Source: Rebecca billardiae RCC1528 | Lineage: Eukaryota; Haptophyta | Assembly (NCBI GenBank): GCA_965240325.2 | Contig: OZ251223.1 | Location: 434,001-498,000 of the forward strand | Length of the DNA stretch: 64,000 nt | Direction: 5' to 3' | In this document: positions 10,534-21,142 of the stretch, one piece after another | Numbering within the stretch: the stretch's first letter is position 1 | How the letters are laid out: each line of letters starts with the position of its first letter | Made by a program: the position numbers and the translations under genes | Notes under the pieces: model-generated | Seen by the model: only the letters and a program-made list of their open reading frames with translations | The model's database searches: none | Told to the model about the DNA's origin: nothing

Positions 10534-11340
10534 GTGAGTAAAACTGGCATCGGCAGCCTACCCCCATATATATATATATTAATTATTAATATTCGAGCAG
10601 CGAGTCGTCTACTATTAAATACTCACGAGTCGCCATCTAATATTGTCTGTACGGTCGGCCCCGAGGCCCCAGCTGCGCCCGCCTGCGGGCCAGCCGTGCG
10701 GCGCTGCCGTGACGCCGACCGTGGGCATGAGGCGTGACCGTGATTCGTGAATCGTGATCCCGTGTCCGCCGTGACGGCCGTGAGAATCCCGCCATTGAAT
10801 CCGTGTCCGTGACGCCACTGACTACGCCAGTGACGGCGGGCGACGTGGTCGACAGTCGTGGTCGTGCCGCCGTGGCAGCGGCGGTGGCCGCCGGTGGCGG
10901 GATCTGACTCTGAGTCTCAGATGGCGGCGTCAGATCGATGGAATAATCAGAATTAAATGAATATAATTTGATGACGAAAGTATATATATATATATTATAT
11001 AGTATTATTGAACGTACCCGATCCGGGCGCATGTAATAATGACCACTTAGGAGCGGGCTCCGGCTTCGGTCCGCCCCCCCCCCCCCCAGGTCCGGTCACT
11101 GGAGCGTTATGCATCTTGACACTGCAATAGTCCGCGTATTATTGGTTCCGGGATTCTTATATTGATTAATTTGCTTCGGCTCGGGGCCCGCCGCAACGGA
11201 CGAGTAACCGGGAGCTGGGGGCCGGGTGGACCGGAGCTGGAGCCAGCGCGTGCGTCACTATAAGCAGACTACGGACGACGCCCAGGCTCTACGGCTCCAG
11301 GACCTCGAGGCCGGTAGTGACACGTAGACAGTGTCAGCCG
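10534..11340. other. Intergenic with AT tracts and a C homopolymer
   Basis: Holds short AT microsatellites (about 10565-10582 and 10980-11000), reiterated CCGTGA/GTGAC motifs at 10705-10870 and a run of about 13 C at 11074-11088. No gene seen. Confidence 0.5.
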
Positions 11341-12287
11341 TCATGGGCCTCCTAGGCGTGCGCGTTTCTCGGCGCTGGCATCGCCGGTGGAAAGCGCGTC
11401 AGTCACCGGCTCATCTGCGGCGTCGCGCTTGAGCGCTGCGCGATCACGCGCGATGACCGGGGCGGGAGGTGCGCCGGGTTGCTGTGCGGGCACCCCTGGA
11501 GCCGGCGGAGCTGTGTCCCACTTGCTGCGCCTCACCCGGGCCGTGCCTGCGCCGCTCGCGGACGCGCCTGCGCTGGCACTCGCGTCCGCTGCCGCTCCGA
11601 CAGCGGGCGCCACGCCCGCCGCGAGGGGCGGAGCGCGCTCGACGGCCGCCGGCGTGAAGTCGATGCGTCCACTGGCGGTGCGCTCGGCATACTTGTGCGC
11701 GGCGTGCTTGCTGCGCTGCTCCTCCAGCGCCTTGTACCGCAGCGCCGGCTCGAGGCCATGCGGGTCAAAGATCGTTTTCGCAAAGTTGGTGCCGAACTGG
11801 TCGACGCCAAAGATCTGCACAAGCTTCTCGAGGAGGTCGGGGTTGCGGAACATGTGAGCCTCGCGGATGTGCTTATTGACGGAGATGCCCTGCATGACTT
11901 TCTGGTGGTACTGCTCCACCTGCTTCCGCAGCGCTGGCGCCACGGGTCCTGCGGGCTCCGGCGCCAGCTCGAACGGCTGCAAGTCCCCGGCCTGGCCGCC
12001 GCGGGCGCTCTGGCCGGGACCGATTGGGCGCGCACTCGGCGCTGCGCTGGTCCCGATGGTCAAGCCCGCTGCAGCCTCTATCTCCGCATCCACAGGCTCG
12101 TCCGCATGTCCTATGAGCCCAGGGCACACGGTTGTGCGCGCGCGCGCGCGCACGCGCGTGGTGCGGTCAGAGATCGGGCGTGGGGCGCGGCAGGAGCACG
12201 CCATGGGAGCGAGCGCGTGCCATTCGACGCCTGCGTCTCGTCCTCCTCCGAGCCACTCGCATAGTCCGTGAGTGCAAGCAAGCTCAT
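11341..12287 (-). CDS. SAP30BP/HCNGP-family transcriptional regulator or splicing cofactor
   Basis: Proposed exons are 12287-12200 and 12110-11341 with an 89-bp GT-AG intron, giving 285 residues. Exon 1 begins MSLLALTDYASGSEEDE, like the N-terminus of HCNGP proteins. Exon 2 has the family core: NKHIREAHMFRNPDLLEK, then VDQFGTNFAKTIFDPHG, followed by a YKALEEQRSKH helix and the RSKWD motif near the C-terminus. In animals SAP30BP binds the SAP30 co-repressor subunit and also acts in pre-mRNA splicing; a nuclear role is expected here. The RSKWD motif and basic C-terminus (SAEKRARLGGP) fit this. The core is unambiguous; the intron position is inferred from phase and could shift. The gene sits between inverted copies of a dispersed repeat. 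Confidence 0.8.
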
Positions 12288-12380
12288 CTCCCCGCCGCAG
12301 GGTGAGAACCGCGCGGGCCGTACGTACGATATTGGCGCTGCCGCCTTTTTCATTTGCGCGCGAGTTTTCCCTCGGCTACA

Positions 12381-12584
12381 GCGGTTATTTATTAACGACG
12401 TGGTATGCAACGGGCAGGCGTCAGAGTCAGCAAGCTGTAGCAGCAGATCGAGCAGCAGAGACAAACACCAGGATCAGCGCTCCTCGCCGTCGTCCCCCCC
12501 CCTCGTAGTCGCCCATCACTCCATCGCCGAGCGGAAGCTCGACGCACCGTCTGGCGTCAGACGCGCGCGCGCGGTTATTTATTA
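12381..12584 (+). mobile_element. Dispersed repeat, copy B, flanked by 14-bp direct repeats
   Basis: The unit 12395-12570 (about 176 bp) is immediately flanked by the identical 14-mer GCGGTTATTTATTA at 12381-12394 and 12571-12584. This looks like a target-site duplication, so the interval resembles a small non-autonomous insertion. Copy A, inverted at 10344-10533, lacks the downstream flank. The unit carries no recognisable coding sequence, and I do not see clear terminal inverted repeats. Confidence 0.65.
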
Positions 12585-14241
12585 GATGATGGCAGTATAG
12601 TCTTCTTAAATTAGTTTTTTAGGCAGAAACTCAACCTTGACTGCCCCCCAGCCCCGTTTTTGGCCGCACGATTGCGAATCTCAGAGTTACTTGGCCAGTC
12701 AATGTTTAGAGTTTTGAAGAAGGCGAAAGACTATCTGGCGGCCGAAACGAGGGACGGCTGTCCCGATGGCGTTCCGGCCGCGAAGTCCGCCGGTGCCTTG
12801 CACGAGGGCGGCCGATCAGTGGCGCCTAGCCCGGTCGTCCGCGCGGTTGTGTCAGCGCACGCGCCATGTGTGTGCCCCCCGCTGTCACGGCATGTTGTGC
12901 GCCAGCACAGTGGGAGCTCCTCGCCTGTTCCTGTCACTCACGGCTAAGCGACGGTGCAGAGATCTTCAGTCCGAGCCCGCGACTGCTGAACTTCATGTGA
13001 TACGTGTGCGAATCCTGGCAGAAAAGCACGCTCTGCTCCCGCAAATCTACCTGGCGAACGTGCGCTGGTGTCAATGCTTCACGCAGTGCACAAATGCCAT
13101 GGCGAATCAGTCTTCCCTGCGTGTCACAGGCCTTGGCGTTTGCACATCGACAAGCTAACGGAGACGAGTCCCGACGAGCTGCGTATGGCTGTGGTCGCAT
13201 GTAGTGTGGGCGTCGAACGCCGGAGAAGGTGGTGGCTGAAGGCGATAGAAGTATGCTCTCCCATCGGGTACAAGCCAGGCTTGGAAGACGTCTGCTTGCA
13301 TCACACACACAGCTTACGCCGACCCGTGCGACGTGAAGCGCCTCAAGCGTGACGGAAGCAACCCAAGGTGCGCGCAAGGCGTGAGGAGCAGGGTGATCTA
13401 ACCTTACGCGGGCCTGCTCATCTAGCAGCGCACTCAGTAGATCGCCCCCGTCCTCAGGCGCACGATGACCACCGAATCGTGAATGTGTAGACGCTGACGC
13501 GTGCCAGCTTGCGGCGAGCAGCGACCGTGCCGGCGGACTCGGGCCTCGCGCAAGAACAAGCAGGTTTTTTTGGCGCGGAGGACGCTAGCATGACCTGCAC
13601 GTACAGCGGGGAGATTGTTTGCAAGGCGTGCCCTACATACAGCTCGCGTGCCCCTCAGATATCCCGCGCGGAGAACGTCAGCAGCCCAGCATCGCAGTCC
13701 GCGCCGCAGCCCCAACCACTCAGCTCCGCCCCTCGCCCACCACGAGACGGCGAGATACCGACAGAAGTGGAACGGAGCGAGCATCTATTTCCTTATTGGG
13801 GCTCGCGGGAGCCGATTGATCATTTTTCATTGAGCGAAGCCCGAGCTGGCTTCCCATTGGACGGATTGGCGGCTGCGCTACTCCGCAAGGCGAAACACTT
13901 ACAGCTTCACATCCCGAAAATGCAAGTTTGGACAATAGAGTGAGGCACCCTCGTCCAATGAAATTGCTGAAAATCCCGACGAAACTTTACTCGCACGTGC
14001 GGGTACACGCAATCTCCGGGAGATATGGCCAATTCCGCCCACTGGGGCCATTCAAGGTCGGCGGCACTTATTGCTTCAGACAGTTCAGTCGTTCTGACCA
14101 GGGACCCGGAATGCTACAGTACTCGATATTTAGACAGCAGTACATCAATCATCATGGCATCATTCTGATCCTTAGCAGCTTGCCCGCACTGCCGACCGCG
14201 GGCTCGACGCCCCCCACGGACGCGATTTCTAATTGGCACCA
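12585..14241. other. Intergenic, no supported gene
   Basis: Several short open frames occur (for instance plus strand 13509-13943, 144 codons), but none has a recognisable motif, a leader or a coding-like composition. GC content is lower than in the neighbouring genes. Confidence 0.45.
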
Positions 14242-14811
14242 TCATCGCGCCGAAGGCGCCTCAGCGGGCTGTGCCGACGCCGCTGCAGGCCGCCCTGGGC
14301 CTCCCGACGGAGATGCGCCGCCAGAGTGCAAGCCGGCGGGGTGCGCGGCCCGTGGCGACATGGAGGCCTTGCTCGAAGCACTCCCAGTCTGTGCAGATCC
14401 ACCCGCACCGCTGCCCGCCCTGATGCCCTCGCTGCCCCTCGCCACAATCACCTGCTCTGTGGTTTTCAGCTTGGCGAACCGCTCCGCCAAGCTCGACGCC
14501 TGCATCTGGTTAGCCTTGACCTCGAGGCGCTGGGAGACGAGCTCGGAGAGCTCGTCGTCAACGTCGTCGCCGTCATCGGCCCCACCACCGGGCATGTCGT
14601 CATCCATCAGCGTCCAAGCGTCACGAGCGCGAGAGCGCTCACCATCCCCAAACTTCTCCGGAAGTCGACGCGCCTGCACGTAGCGCTCCTCGACGGTGGA
14701 GGGTATCGACGAGCCCGCAGATGGTGTGGCAGAGAACTGCGCGCGAGATGTTTCCGGCGACCCGTCCGCAGCCACCGCGGGTGCGGCTGCCGCGTCCTGG
14801 CTGAGGCTCAT
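14242..14811 (-). CDS. Hypothetical 189-aa protein with a helical acidic core
   Basis: Starts at ATG 14811 (MSLSQDAAAAPAVAAD); the frame is open upstream, but that part looks non-coding. The centre holds a helical, charged block: VEERYVQARRLPEKFGDGE, then DDGDDVDDELSELVSQRLEV and QASSLAERFAKLKTTEQV. Both flanks are Ala/Ser/Gly/Pro-rich and probably disordered. The pattern suggests a short coiled coil or an adaptor-complex subunit. I do not recognise a family. No intron is needed. Confidence 0.55.
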   Translation of the reverse strand: MSLSQDAAAAPAVAADGSPETSRAQFSATPSAGSSIPSTVEERYVQARRLPEKFGDGERSRARDAWTLMDDDMPGGGADDGDDVDDELSELVSQRLEVKANQMQASSLAERFAKLKTTEQVIVARGSEGIRAGSGAGGSAQTGSASSKASMSPRAAHPAGLHSGGASPSGGPGRPAAASAQPAEAPSAR

Positions 14812-16010
14812 GATGGGAAGCGCGAGGCGTCCTCCTCCTCCAGCCGGGCTGCAGCAGCCAGTGGCAGTCAAAGCCCTTGGCTGCAGTGTTTGGGTGCAGT
14901 CCATCTTACCCGTAAAGCAACGACAGGGAAGGCCAGCCAGAGGAGAAATATTCTTCATCGGCGATTCGGCGGCGGCGTTCGACCTTGATAACAACTGATG
15001 ACAAGGGACGAGTATCATAGTTATACTTGTTCAATAACGAGATCGCGGGCAGATCGGCGGTTGGAACGATAGATCGGCAATCTCCCTCAGACATTAGTAT
15101 TGGACGCTTCTCCAACAATCACGTCTTCAGTCACCTTCTCTGATTCGCGGGTAATCGCCTAATCGGCATTACAGTTTGGGTATGCGGAGAGGCACCCTCA
15201 TATCGAAATCAAGGTAACTTACAATACCCACTTACTCATTCTATTATTTAACGACGGAGCTGGTTTGAAATGCGAGGAATATCCCCATATAAAATCTAGA
15301 GTTAGTGAAGTACCCCTATGGTACATTTCGGGTAAAGTACCACGGTACTTGATAGTACCACGTGCTCAAGCAGCAGGGACAAACGCCGTCCGGTCTTTTC
15401 AGATCTGCGCTTTTCAAAACGAAATAATGTTCCGCGCCTATGGGGTACCAAAAAAGCACGGCGAATGGCTTCGCCGGCCGCATGGGCGGGCGATCGCCGT
15501 TGCCCGCAGAAGACGTGCGTCGGAGGCAAGGAAGCGGGCAGATGGCGCGTCGCACGCGTCGTGGAAGTCGGTCGCGACGCTCGCTGGCCTCAGCGCACGC
15601 GGCGAAGCCACGTCCACGGGCGCCCAGCGTGCAGGCGGCACGGCCAGGCCGCCGTCGGCCGCGCCAGACCGGCCTCGCAAGCGTCCTTGCGGCGCGAAAG
15701 GGCATCCCACTTCCCAGCTGCGGTCATTCGACTTGTGCGTCAGGTGACGTGCGCCAACTAGCCAACGGTTTACTAAGAATAAGAGACGCACACAGCTCCA
15801 AGAGGTAGTAGTAGTGATGAGGGTACTCACTGTCCCCGGTTTAGGCGGTTCGGCCTGGGGGGACAGTGCGGGCGAGAGTACGGAATTGCGGACCGCAAGC
15901 GGGCTGCGGACTCGGCGGGACCGCGCCGCCCGCTTGCTGACTGACTCACTCAGCTGCGGTATCGCCTACCGGGGAGCGAGGCCGCCCGGGCGTTGGCTTG
16001 CACCGACCAC
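14812..16010. other. Intergenic
   Basis: No gene seen. The stretch 15020-15430 is AT-rich and low in coding signal. 15460-15760 is GC-rich with open frames that lack motifs. The 3' end of the CDKAL1-like gene follows. Confidence 0.45.
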
Positions 16011-17867
16011 TCAGAAGGTCGGGAGCATCATTGGGACGAGCGCCGCGATGAGCGCGCAGCACACAGCCGCGAGGCCGACCGCGAAGAGACGCGCACCGCC
16101 GCGTGGCGGGCGTTGGCTCGCAGCTTCGACGGCTTTCCCGCCGGCTGCGCGAGGGCTGTGCCCGCGCCGCGGGAGCTCGCGCACGGTCCCGGCCCGCGCC
16201 CCGTCGGCGGCACGGCCCCGGACGCGCGCGGTGGCACCGTCCTGGGTGTGGCCACGCGGCGCGCTGCCTGCGGCCAGCTGCGGCTGCATCTGTGCGGGCG
16301 CAGCGCTGTCCGCACCCACGCGCGGCTGCGCCTCGCGCGCTCCGTCGAGCACGTCAAGGAGCCGCGCCTTGACGCAGAACTTCTCGGCGGCCTCGACGCG
16401 CACGCGCACGCGCGCGCCGAGCAGTGGCGATGCGGCCGGAGCGGCGTCCTCCGGGCGAGCGGCCGGGCGCGGCGGCAGCAGCACCTGCACGTAGCCCTTG
16501 GTGTGCGCGACGAGGGAGCGCCCGTCCGCGGCCACGTCGGTGACGAGGCACGTGTGCTCGGTGCCCACGAGCGACGCGTGCGTCGAGTAGCTGCGGAAGA
16601 GCTCGGAGACCTCGCGCGAGCGCGCCTTCACCACGTGCGTCGGCAGCCTGCCCGGCATGCGCGCGGCGGGCGTGCCCGGCCGTGGGTAGAACATGGAGAC
16701 GTTGAGCACGGGGAAGCGGTACTCGCGCACCAGCGCCATCGTCTCGGCGTGCTCCGCCTCCGTCTCCCCTGGGAACCCCACGATCACGTCCGTCGCGAGC
16801 GTGAGCTCGGGCAGCGCGGCGAGCAGCGTGTCCGCCACGTGCCGGAACTCGGCGACCGTGTACTCGCGGTTCATGGCGCTCAGCACGCGGTCGCTGCCGG
16901 ACTGCACGGGCACGTGCAGGAAGCTGTACACGCGCGGGTCGGCGAGCAGCGCGGCGAGCTCGTCCAGGTGCTCCAGGATGTACGGCGGGTTCGTCATGCC
17001 CACGCGCACCATCACGCCCGACGGCGGCAGCGCGCGCTCGAGCAGCGCACGCAGCAGCGTGGGCGCGTCGGTGCCAATGTCTCGCCCGTACGCTCCCAGG
17101 TCCTCCGACGTCAGCCAGAGCTCGCGCACGCCGTCGGCGACGGCGGCGCGCGCGCGCTCGACGAGCGCGCCGAGCGGGTAGCTCTGCAGCCGGCCGCGCG
17201 CGTGCACCGTCTTGCAGTACGTGCACGCGCCGAGGCAGCCCAGGTTGACGGGCACAATCTCGACCCAAGCGTTGCGGCGCACCTTTGGCAGGTCGAGCGG
17301 CGGCGGGCCGGCGCCGGCGGCGCGGCGCTCGAGGAAGCGGACGGAGTGGCCCTGCAGCGCGAGGCCGACGACCTCGACGATGCGATCGATCTGCTCCACG
17401 CCCACGACCGACAGTCCGCGCAGCGCCTCGAGGTCCGGGTGCGCCTGCGAGACGCAGCCGGCGACGACGATCGGCACGCCCGCCTCGCGCGCGCGGCGCA
17501 CGTCCGTCAGCAGATGGTCCTGCGAGGGGCCCTTGACGGTGCACGAGTTCACGAGCCACGCCGAGGCGCCGTCTGGCTGCGCGCTGATCGCGTAGCCGTA
17601 CGCCGCCAGCAGCCCGCACATGTACTCCGAGTCCGAGTGGTTGTGCGAGCAGCCGTACGTCTTGACGTACACCGTCTGCGTGCCCGGCACGCCCTCGGCC
17701 GAGGCGGCAGCGGTGGCCGCGGCGGGGGGCGCGGCGCGGCCGGTGTGGGCACGCACGGTCACAGCAGGCGCGCGCGTCGGCCGCGCCGCCCCGCCGCCGC
17801 CGTCCGTGGCGCTGTCGACGAGGTCCTCGATGTCATCCATCGAGGCGACAGATCCCGGGTCAGCCAT
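16011..17867 (-). CDS. CDKAL1-type tRNA(t6A37) methylthiotransferase
   Basis: A 618-residue radical-SAM enzyme expected to convert t6A37 of tRNA-Lys(UUU) to ms2t6A37. The N-terminal methylthiotransferase domain has three cluster ligands in KTYGCSHNHSDSEY, NSCTVKGPSQD and VAGCVSQAHPD. The radical-SAM motif follows as GCLGACTYCKT (CxxxCxxC). Further family blocks are LTSEDLGAYGRDIG, VPVQSGSDRVL, TDVIVGFPGET and MFYPRPGTPAARM. A TRAM-like segment (YVQVLLPP) follows. The protein ends in one hydrophobic span (LFAVGLAAVCCALIAALVPM), as in tail-anchored, ER-located animal CDKAL1. ATG 17867 was chosen because the frame upstream looks like 5' UTR. Head-to-head with the gene at 18026. Confidence 0.93.
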   Translation of the reverse strand: MADPGSVASMDDIEDLVDSATDGGGGAARPTRAPAVTVRAHTGRAAPPAAATAAASAEGVPGTQTVYVKTYGCSHNHSDSEYMCGLLAAYGYAISAQPDGASAWLVNSCTVKGPSQDHLLTDVRRAREAGVPIVVAGCVSQAHPDLEALRGLSVVGVEQIDRIVEVVGLALQGHSVRFLERRAAGAGPPPLDLPKVRRNAWVEIVPVNLGCLGACTYCKTVHARGRLQSYPLGALVERARAAVADGVRELWLTSEDLGAYGRDIGTDAPTLLRALLERALPPSGVMVRVGMTNPPYILEHLDELAALLADPRVYSFLHVPVQSGSDRVLSAMNREYTVAEFRHVADTLLAALPELTLATDVIVGFPGETEAEHAETMALVREYRFPVLNVSMFYPRPGTPAARMPGRLPTHVVKARSREVSELFRSYSTHASLVGTEHTCLVTDVAADGRSLVAHTKGYVQVLLPPRPAARPEDAAPAASPLLGARVRVRVEAAEKFCVKARLLDVLDGAREAQPRVGADSAAPAQMQPQLAAGSAPRGHTQDGATARVRGRAADGARAGTVRELPRRGHSPRAAGGKAVEAASQRPPRGGARLFAVGLAAVCCALIAALVPMMLPTF

Positions 17868-18025
17868 CGTGTCGATGCACGTGGAGTCTTTCTTTCCGCT
17901 CCGCCGCTGGGAATTTGTTTTCGTGTTTATTCGAGTCCTGCCAAATTTCGAGCACGCCCGCACGCACGCACGGCCGTGGGAGTGCGCACGCACGGCGACG
18001 GCGCCGGCTTGTTCCCTCACCGTCG

Positions 18026-18379
18026 ATGGTGTCGGCACGCGGGTGGCCCGTGCTTGTTGTGAGCCTCGTGCTGGGAGCCTCGCTCGTCCTCTTCCTCGTC
18101 GCGTCGCAGAGCGCGGGTCGGCTTGGGCGCTCGCGCTGTTCTCTGGACAACTTTGAGTGCAACGATGGCACCGCGAGCTTCTACCTGGCGCAGCTGCCCG
18201 ATCACACCGAATGCTGGCAGATGTGCCTCACGGGCGACGACGCGAGCCACGCCGCGCACGCACATGGCGTGCAAGAGGGCCTGTGCTGCTCTGTAGGCTA
18301 CTCCATCTACGCATACGGCCCCGCCAAGTTCTACAGCGAGCCGATGGAGAAGAAAGTGGACATTTGGAGCTACGCATGA
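18026..18379 (+). CDS. Small secretory-pathway protein, unknown function
   Basis: 117 residues from ATG 18026. An N-terminal hydrophobic span (WPVLVVSLVLGASLVLFLVA) acts as signal peptide or type II anchor. A compact Cys-containing domain follows: RCSLDNFECND, ECWQMCLTGDD and GLCCSVGYSIYAYG. The even spacing of Cys suggests disulfide bonds in the lumen or outside the cell. No family is recognised. Transcription would start within the 158 bp shared with the CDKAL1-like gene. A start 37 codons upstream is possible but adds only Arg-rich sequence. Confidence 0.6.
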   Translation: MVSARGWPVLVVSLVLGASLVLFLVASQSAGRLGRSRCSLDNFECNDGTASFYLAQLPDHTECWQMCLTGDDASHAAHAHGVQEGLCCSVGYSIYAYGPAKFYSEPMEKKVDIWSYA

Positions 18380-18865
18380 GCGTGCGCAGCCTTGCTCGGG
18401 GGCTACCCGCCACTCGCGAGGCCGCACGCCTGGTTCGCCTGCCGCAGCTAGGCACGTGCCGTTCGGTCTGCCGAAGACTCGCACACGGCATCAGGCGCCA
18501 ATTACGTCTGGTCGCCTGGTCACTCGCACTAGACGTTGGGTTTGCGTGTGACGCGCCCGCCGGGTCGGAAGACGGCACACGTTGACACCGCGGGCACGAT
18601 GCTCGGCCTCGGCCTCAGGGCCACCCATGCCCATGCAGGCATAAGTGGCTGACGGGACACAGCGCCCTGCATCATCAGCAGCTTGCCTGGCCGAGGCGCG
18701 CGCAAATTCTGCTTCATCCGAGTAGAGTGAATACTCTTCAGACGCGGTCGGCGCCGGGCTAACGGGCAAACGGCTACCGAGTACCGCCGTACTCTACCAC
18801 CGCCGACAACGTGGACTCGTCGTCTGCTGCTAAGTGCTATAGGTTTAACATCAGTCCTCTACTGA
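18380..18865. other. Short intergenic gap between convergent genes
   Basis: No gene or clear regulatory structure seen in this 486-bp gap between the 3' ends of two genes. Confidence 0.5.
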
Positions 18866-21142
18866 CTACTCACGCAGCTGCCACCCTGCACCCAGCCGCG
18901 CGCGTCGTGCTAAATCGGTAGGATCGGTACTGACTTCCAGGGCATGCGGGGCGCGCGAGCCGACGAAACCCGCCCACGCCACCCGCAGCGCCTCGTTGCT
19001 GGAGTAGCCGATCTCGTTGCCTGAGAGGCGGAGCTCGGTGAGCACTGACACGGACGCAGCGCCGGGCCGCACCGCGCGCCGCGCGGCACCGCACGGCACC
19101 GTCGGCCATCGGCGTCGACGGCGCGAGCGGCCGGCGTCGAGGACGCGGAGGATGGCTGCCGCTCCATCGTCGCCCAGGAAGTTGGAGGAGAGGTCAAGGA
19201 TTGTGAGCGAGCGGTTGGTCTCGAGGGCGCGGCCGATGGCAGTCCCGGCAGCGTCACCCATAAGGTTGCGGGCGAGGACGAGCACTGTGAGTGAGCCGTT
19301 GGTCTCGAGCGCATGGCCGAAGGCGACGCCGGCTTCGTCGGTCAGTTCGTTTTCGTCGAGCTGCAGCTCCGCGAGCGAGCGGCTGGCCTCGAGGCCGCGG
19401 GCGAGGGCGATGCCGGCAGCGTCGCCCATTTTGTTTTCGCCGAGGTTGAGCCATGTGAGCGAGCCGTTGTTCTCGAGCGCGCGGCCGATGAGCATCCCGG
19501 CAGCGTCGTCCAGCCTGTTGGATCCGAGGTCGAGCTTTGTGAGCGAGCAGTTGGTCTCGAGAGCGCGGCCAATCTCAGTGCCACCCGCATCGCCAAGTTG
19601 GTTTGCGCGCAGGTCGAGAGAGACGAGTCGGCAGTCGGCCGCGCCAAGCGCGGCGTCGAGCAGCTGGGCGTCGGCACGGCCGAGGTCGCACTCCCTCACG
19701 CCGAGCAAGCGCAGCTGGCCGCGAGCAATGAGCACGCACGCGCCGGCGACCCAGCCGTGGTCCAACACTTTGAACAGCTCGAGCTGCTGCACGCTGGCGG
19801 GCATCGCCTCGCCCACCATCTGCATCGAGCCGGTAGGCGAGTCCTCGATGTACGCGAGGGCGAGCTTGCGCAGCCGCGACGCGCGCAGGTCGCGCAGCGT
19901 CGCCGAAAACTTGGCCTCCATCTCGGCGCTCGGCAGGGCGACAAGGGCACCGAGGGTCTGCCGCAGCTGTGGCGCCAGGAAGCGCGCACGCACCGTCGCG
20001 TCGAGCGTGTCGGCCGCGTCGCCCACCGCCGCGGCGATCGCAGCCAAGTCATCGGCGCGCGCGGCCTGCGCACGGCTCAGCGCGAACTTAGCGCCGGCCC
20101 AGAGCGTCTCCTCGGGAAAAAAGTTCTCCTCCTTGATCTTGTCGTCGGCAGAAAAGTCGCCCCTGCCCTTGGCCAGGCCGTCGACGAGCCCGACGGCTTC
20201 TCCGCCGCCGCGAGCGGCGTAGAGATCGTGCAGGAAGGCGGCGCCCTGGGTCACGTTGCTCTCGTACAGCTCGAGCGCGCACCACGCGCGCGTGAGCGCG
20301 ACGGCCTGCTCGTCGAGCAAGCTCACCGATCCGTCGGCGATGTGGAGCGCGCGCACAAACGGCGTGTCACGCACGCCGCCCGCCAGCTCGAGCCCGAGCG
20401 AGGACTGGCGCAGCGCATATGCGCAGATCCAGTAGGCGCAGTCCTCGGGCAGCGCGCGGTCGCGCCGGTGCTTCTCGAGGCACGCGATCATGTCGGCGAC
20501 GGGCTCACCCCACCAGTGGCTCACGAACCACGCGGGCGGCTGGGGCCCGGGCGCTAGCGTCTCGACGACCGACCTGGCCGTTTCGTGTGCCAGCGGGTTG
20601 ATGCGGTGCGTGGCGAGGTCGTAGAGCGTGATTGTGGCGCGCGTGAGCCGCTCGCCCTCGCGCTTGGGGTCCGTCGACGTCCAGCCCTCCGCCTCGCACA
20701 GCCGCACCGCGGATTCGAAGAAGGTGCTGAGCTGGCCGAGCGTGATGCCACGCAGCGCAGTCTCCTCAATCGTGCAGCCCGGCTCGCCGTGCGCCGCATG
20801 CTCCACGTCAGCCGCCCCGGCCGCGTCAGCGCCGCCCGTCTCACACCACTGGCGAAAGTCGCGCGCGTACGCGTCGATGAAGGCGCGCCGCGCCTCGTGC
20901 TCCAAACTGGCGAGCCCGTCCGGCGGGTGCGTCTTCATGTAAGCGCGCAGCTGCTCGCGCGGCTTGTCCTCGTCGATGCACGCCGCAATCAGCTCGACGA
21001 GCGGTGGCGAGGGCGTGCCGACGCCGCCGGCCGCCGCGCGCGCCGCGTCGTCGCGAGCGGCAGACGCGCCCGCGCCGTCGGTGGTGCGCTCGGCCTCGCG
21101 GGCGTCGCCGCGCACGTCGATAGGCGTGACGGGAGAGCTCAT
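18866..21142 (-). CDS. LRR protein with an N-terminal SHWWG domain
   Basis: 758 residues from ATG 21142; ATG 21178 would add 12. The N-terminal half has a domain with WFVSHWWGEPVADMI at about residue 207, DCAYWICAYALRQSS, and LTRAWCALELYES near 290. This HWWG...W-C...TR-WC-E pattern recurs in large protist protein families and has a TIR-like flavour, but its activity is unknown to me. The C-terminal part (about 500-728) has seven ribonuclease-inhibitor-type LRRs of 28 residues, such as SLTKLDLGSNRLDDAAG and SLTVLVLARNLMGDAAG. An Arg/Pro-rich insert of about 28 residues separates repeats 6 and 7. It is probably an intracellular protein-interaction or sensor protein. Confidence 0.8.
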   Translation of the reverse strand: MSSPVTPIDVRGDAREAERTTDGAGASAARDDAARAAAGGVGTPSPPLVELIAACIDEDKPREQLRAYMKTHPPDGLASLEHEARRAFIDAYARDFRQWCETGGADAAGAADVEHAAHGEPGCTIEETALRGITLGQLSTFFESAVRLCEAEGWTSTDPKREGERLTRATITLYDLATHRINPLAHETARSVVETLAPGPQPPAWFVSHWWGEPVADMIACLEKHRRDRALPEDCAYWICAYALRQSSLGLELAGGVRDTPFVRALHIADGSVSLLDEQAVALTRAWCALELYESNVTQGAAFLHDLYAARGGGEAVGLVDGLAKGRGDFSADDKIKEENFFPEETLWAGAKFALSRAQAARADDLAAIAAAVGDAADTLDATVRARFLAPQLRQTLGALVALPSAEMEAKFSATLRDLRASRLRKLALAYIEDSPTGSMQMVGEAMPASVQQLELFKVLDHGWVAGACVLIARGQLRLLGVRECDLGRADAQLLDAALGAADCRLVSLDLRANQLGDAGGTEIGRALETNCSLTKLDLGSNRLDDAAGMLIGRALENNGSLTWLNLGENKMGDAAGIALARGLEASRSLAELQLDENELTDEAGVAFGHALETNGSLTVLVLARNLMGDAAGTAIGRALETNRSLTILDLSSNFLGDDGAAAILRVLDAGRSRRRRRWPTVPCGAARRAVRPGAASVSVLTELRLSGNEIGYSSNEALRVAWAGFVGSRAPHALEVSTDPTDLARRARLGAGWQLRE

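Noticed and set aside
13509-13943. 144-codon plus-strand ORF as a gene
   Set aside because: No recognisable motif, no clear start context and mixed composition; not supportable.
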